From assembly GCA_001774245.1 (NCBI GenBank), contig MEZF01000037.1:14881-28183 (forward strand): a stretch of 13,303 nucleotides of DNA, written 5' to 3'. Shown here one piece after another: positions 13,247 through 13,303 of this stretch (positions are counted from its first letter, which is position 1; the number at the start of each line of letters is the position of its first letter). The translations under genes and the position numbers were made by a program. The notes below the pieces were generated by a model that was given only the letters and a program-made list of their open reading frames with translations, made no database searches and was not told the DNA's origin. This DNA comes from Candidatus Bathyarchaeota archaeon RBG_13_52_12. GTDB lineage: Archaea; Thermoproteota; Bathyarchaeia; TCS64.

Positions 13247-13303
13247 ATGGATTATAGAGAAAGGCGCAGCTTCGACCGTGGACCACGCGAGATGACCAAG
13301 GTA
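13247..13303 (+). CDS. Start of a small basic protein, cut by the window edge (possible CxxC zinc protein)
   Basis: Only the first 19 codons are present: a charged, Arg-rich start (MDYRERRSFDRGPREMTKV). A clear ribosome site AAAGGAG (13232-13238) lies eight bases before the ATG. This type of N-terminus (Arg-rich, then RGPREM-K) resembles small zinc-ribbon proteins of the CxxC-x17-CxxC kind found in archaea and candidate phyla, in which the first CxxC follows directly. The cysteines would fall outside the window, so this assignment is a guess from memory. The gene itself is well supported by its start signals. Confidence 0.55.
   Translation, partial: MDYRERRSFDRGPREMTKV

Overview
The window looks archaeal. 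Most genes have a TATA-like box about 25-30 bases before the start codon, giving leaderless or short-leader transcripts (for example 10684 and 9110). Others carry a good Shine-Dalgarno site (337, 6072, 12244, 13247). The gene set fits this: a short Ogt, GrpB, PadR, a persulfide dioxygenase-rhodanese protein and secreted Ig-like proteins. The style of several proteins suggests the TACK side, perhaps Bathyarchaeia or a relative; this is an impression, not a demonstrated placement. There are no tRNAs, rRNAs, CRISPR arrays or transposases.

Layout. 1-220: a low-complexity repeat and no gene. 221-1102: two small minus-strand membrane-anchored proteins; the second is bracketed by 45-base direct repeats. 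1327-2739 (-): a CstB-like persulfide dioxygenase with two rhodanese domains. 3025-3444 (+): an AHSA1/SRPBCC protein. 3511-6072 (-): a P3B (MgtA-like) magnesium ATPase. 6274-7305 (+): GrpB-family protein and DNA repair methyltransferase Ogt. 7545-8879 (-): a CoA-disulfide-reductase-like flavoprotein. 9110-10890 (+): a large secreted or anchored protein followed by a 68-residue single-span protein. 10887-11174 (-): a small ORF interrupted by one in-frame TAG. 11276-12148 (-): PadR fused to a methyltransferase-like domain, divergent from a secreted Ig-like protein (12244-13020, +). Then a truncated relative of the TAG-interrupted ORF (13084-13140, -) and the first 19 codons of a further gene (13247 to the edge).

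Function. Two proteins point to sulfane sulfur or persulfide handling (1327-2739 and 7545-8879), though they are 5 kb apart and not an operon. Most genes stand alone with their own promoters, so this is a mosaic accessory-type region rather than one pathway.

The most unusual features lie between the genes. Alternating GCGCGC tracts sit beside most gene 3' ends. Two G-rich/TTTG-rich repeats, 8.9 kb apart, are inverted relative to each other. A CCATRGTCTTATCC module recurs in both orientations. A short inverted repeat, TCAACC/GGTTGA, has a third copy whose stem changes are compensatory. An apparent small protein family ending in a TLINEEA motif is present once with an internal amber codon and once as a 3' fragment.
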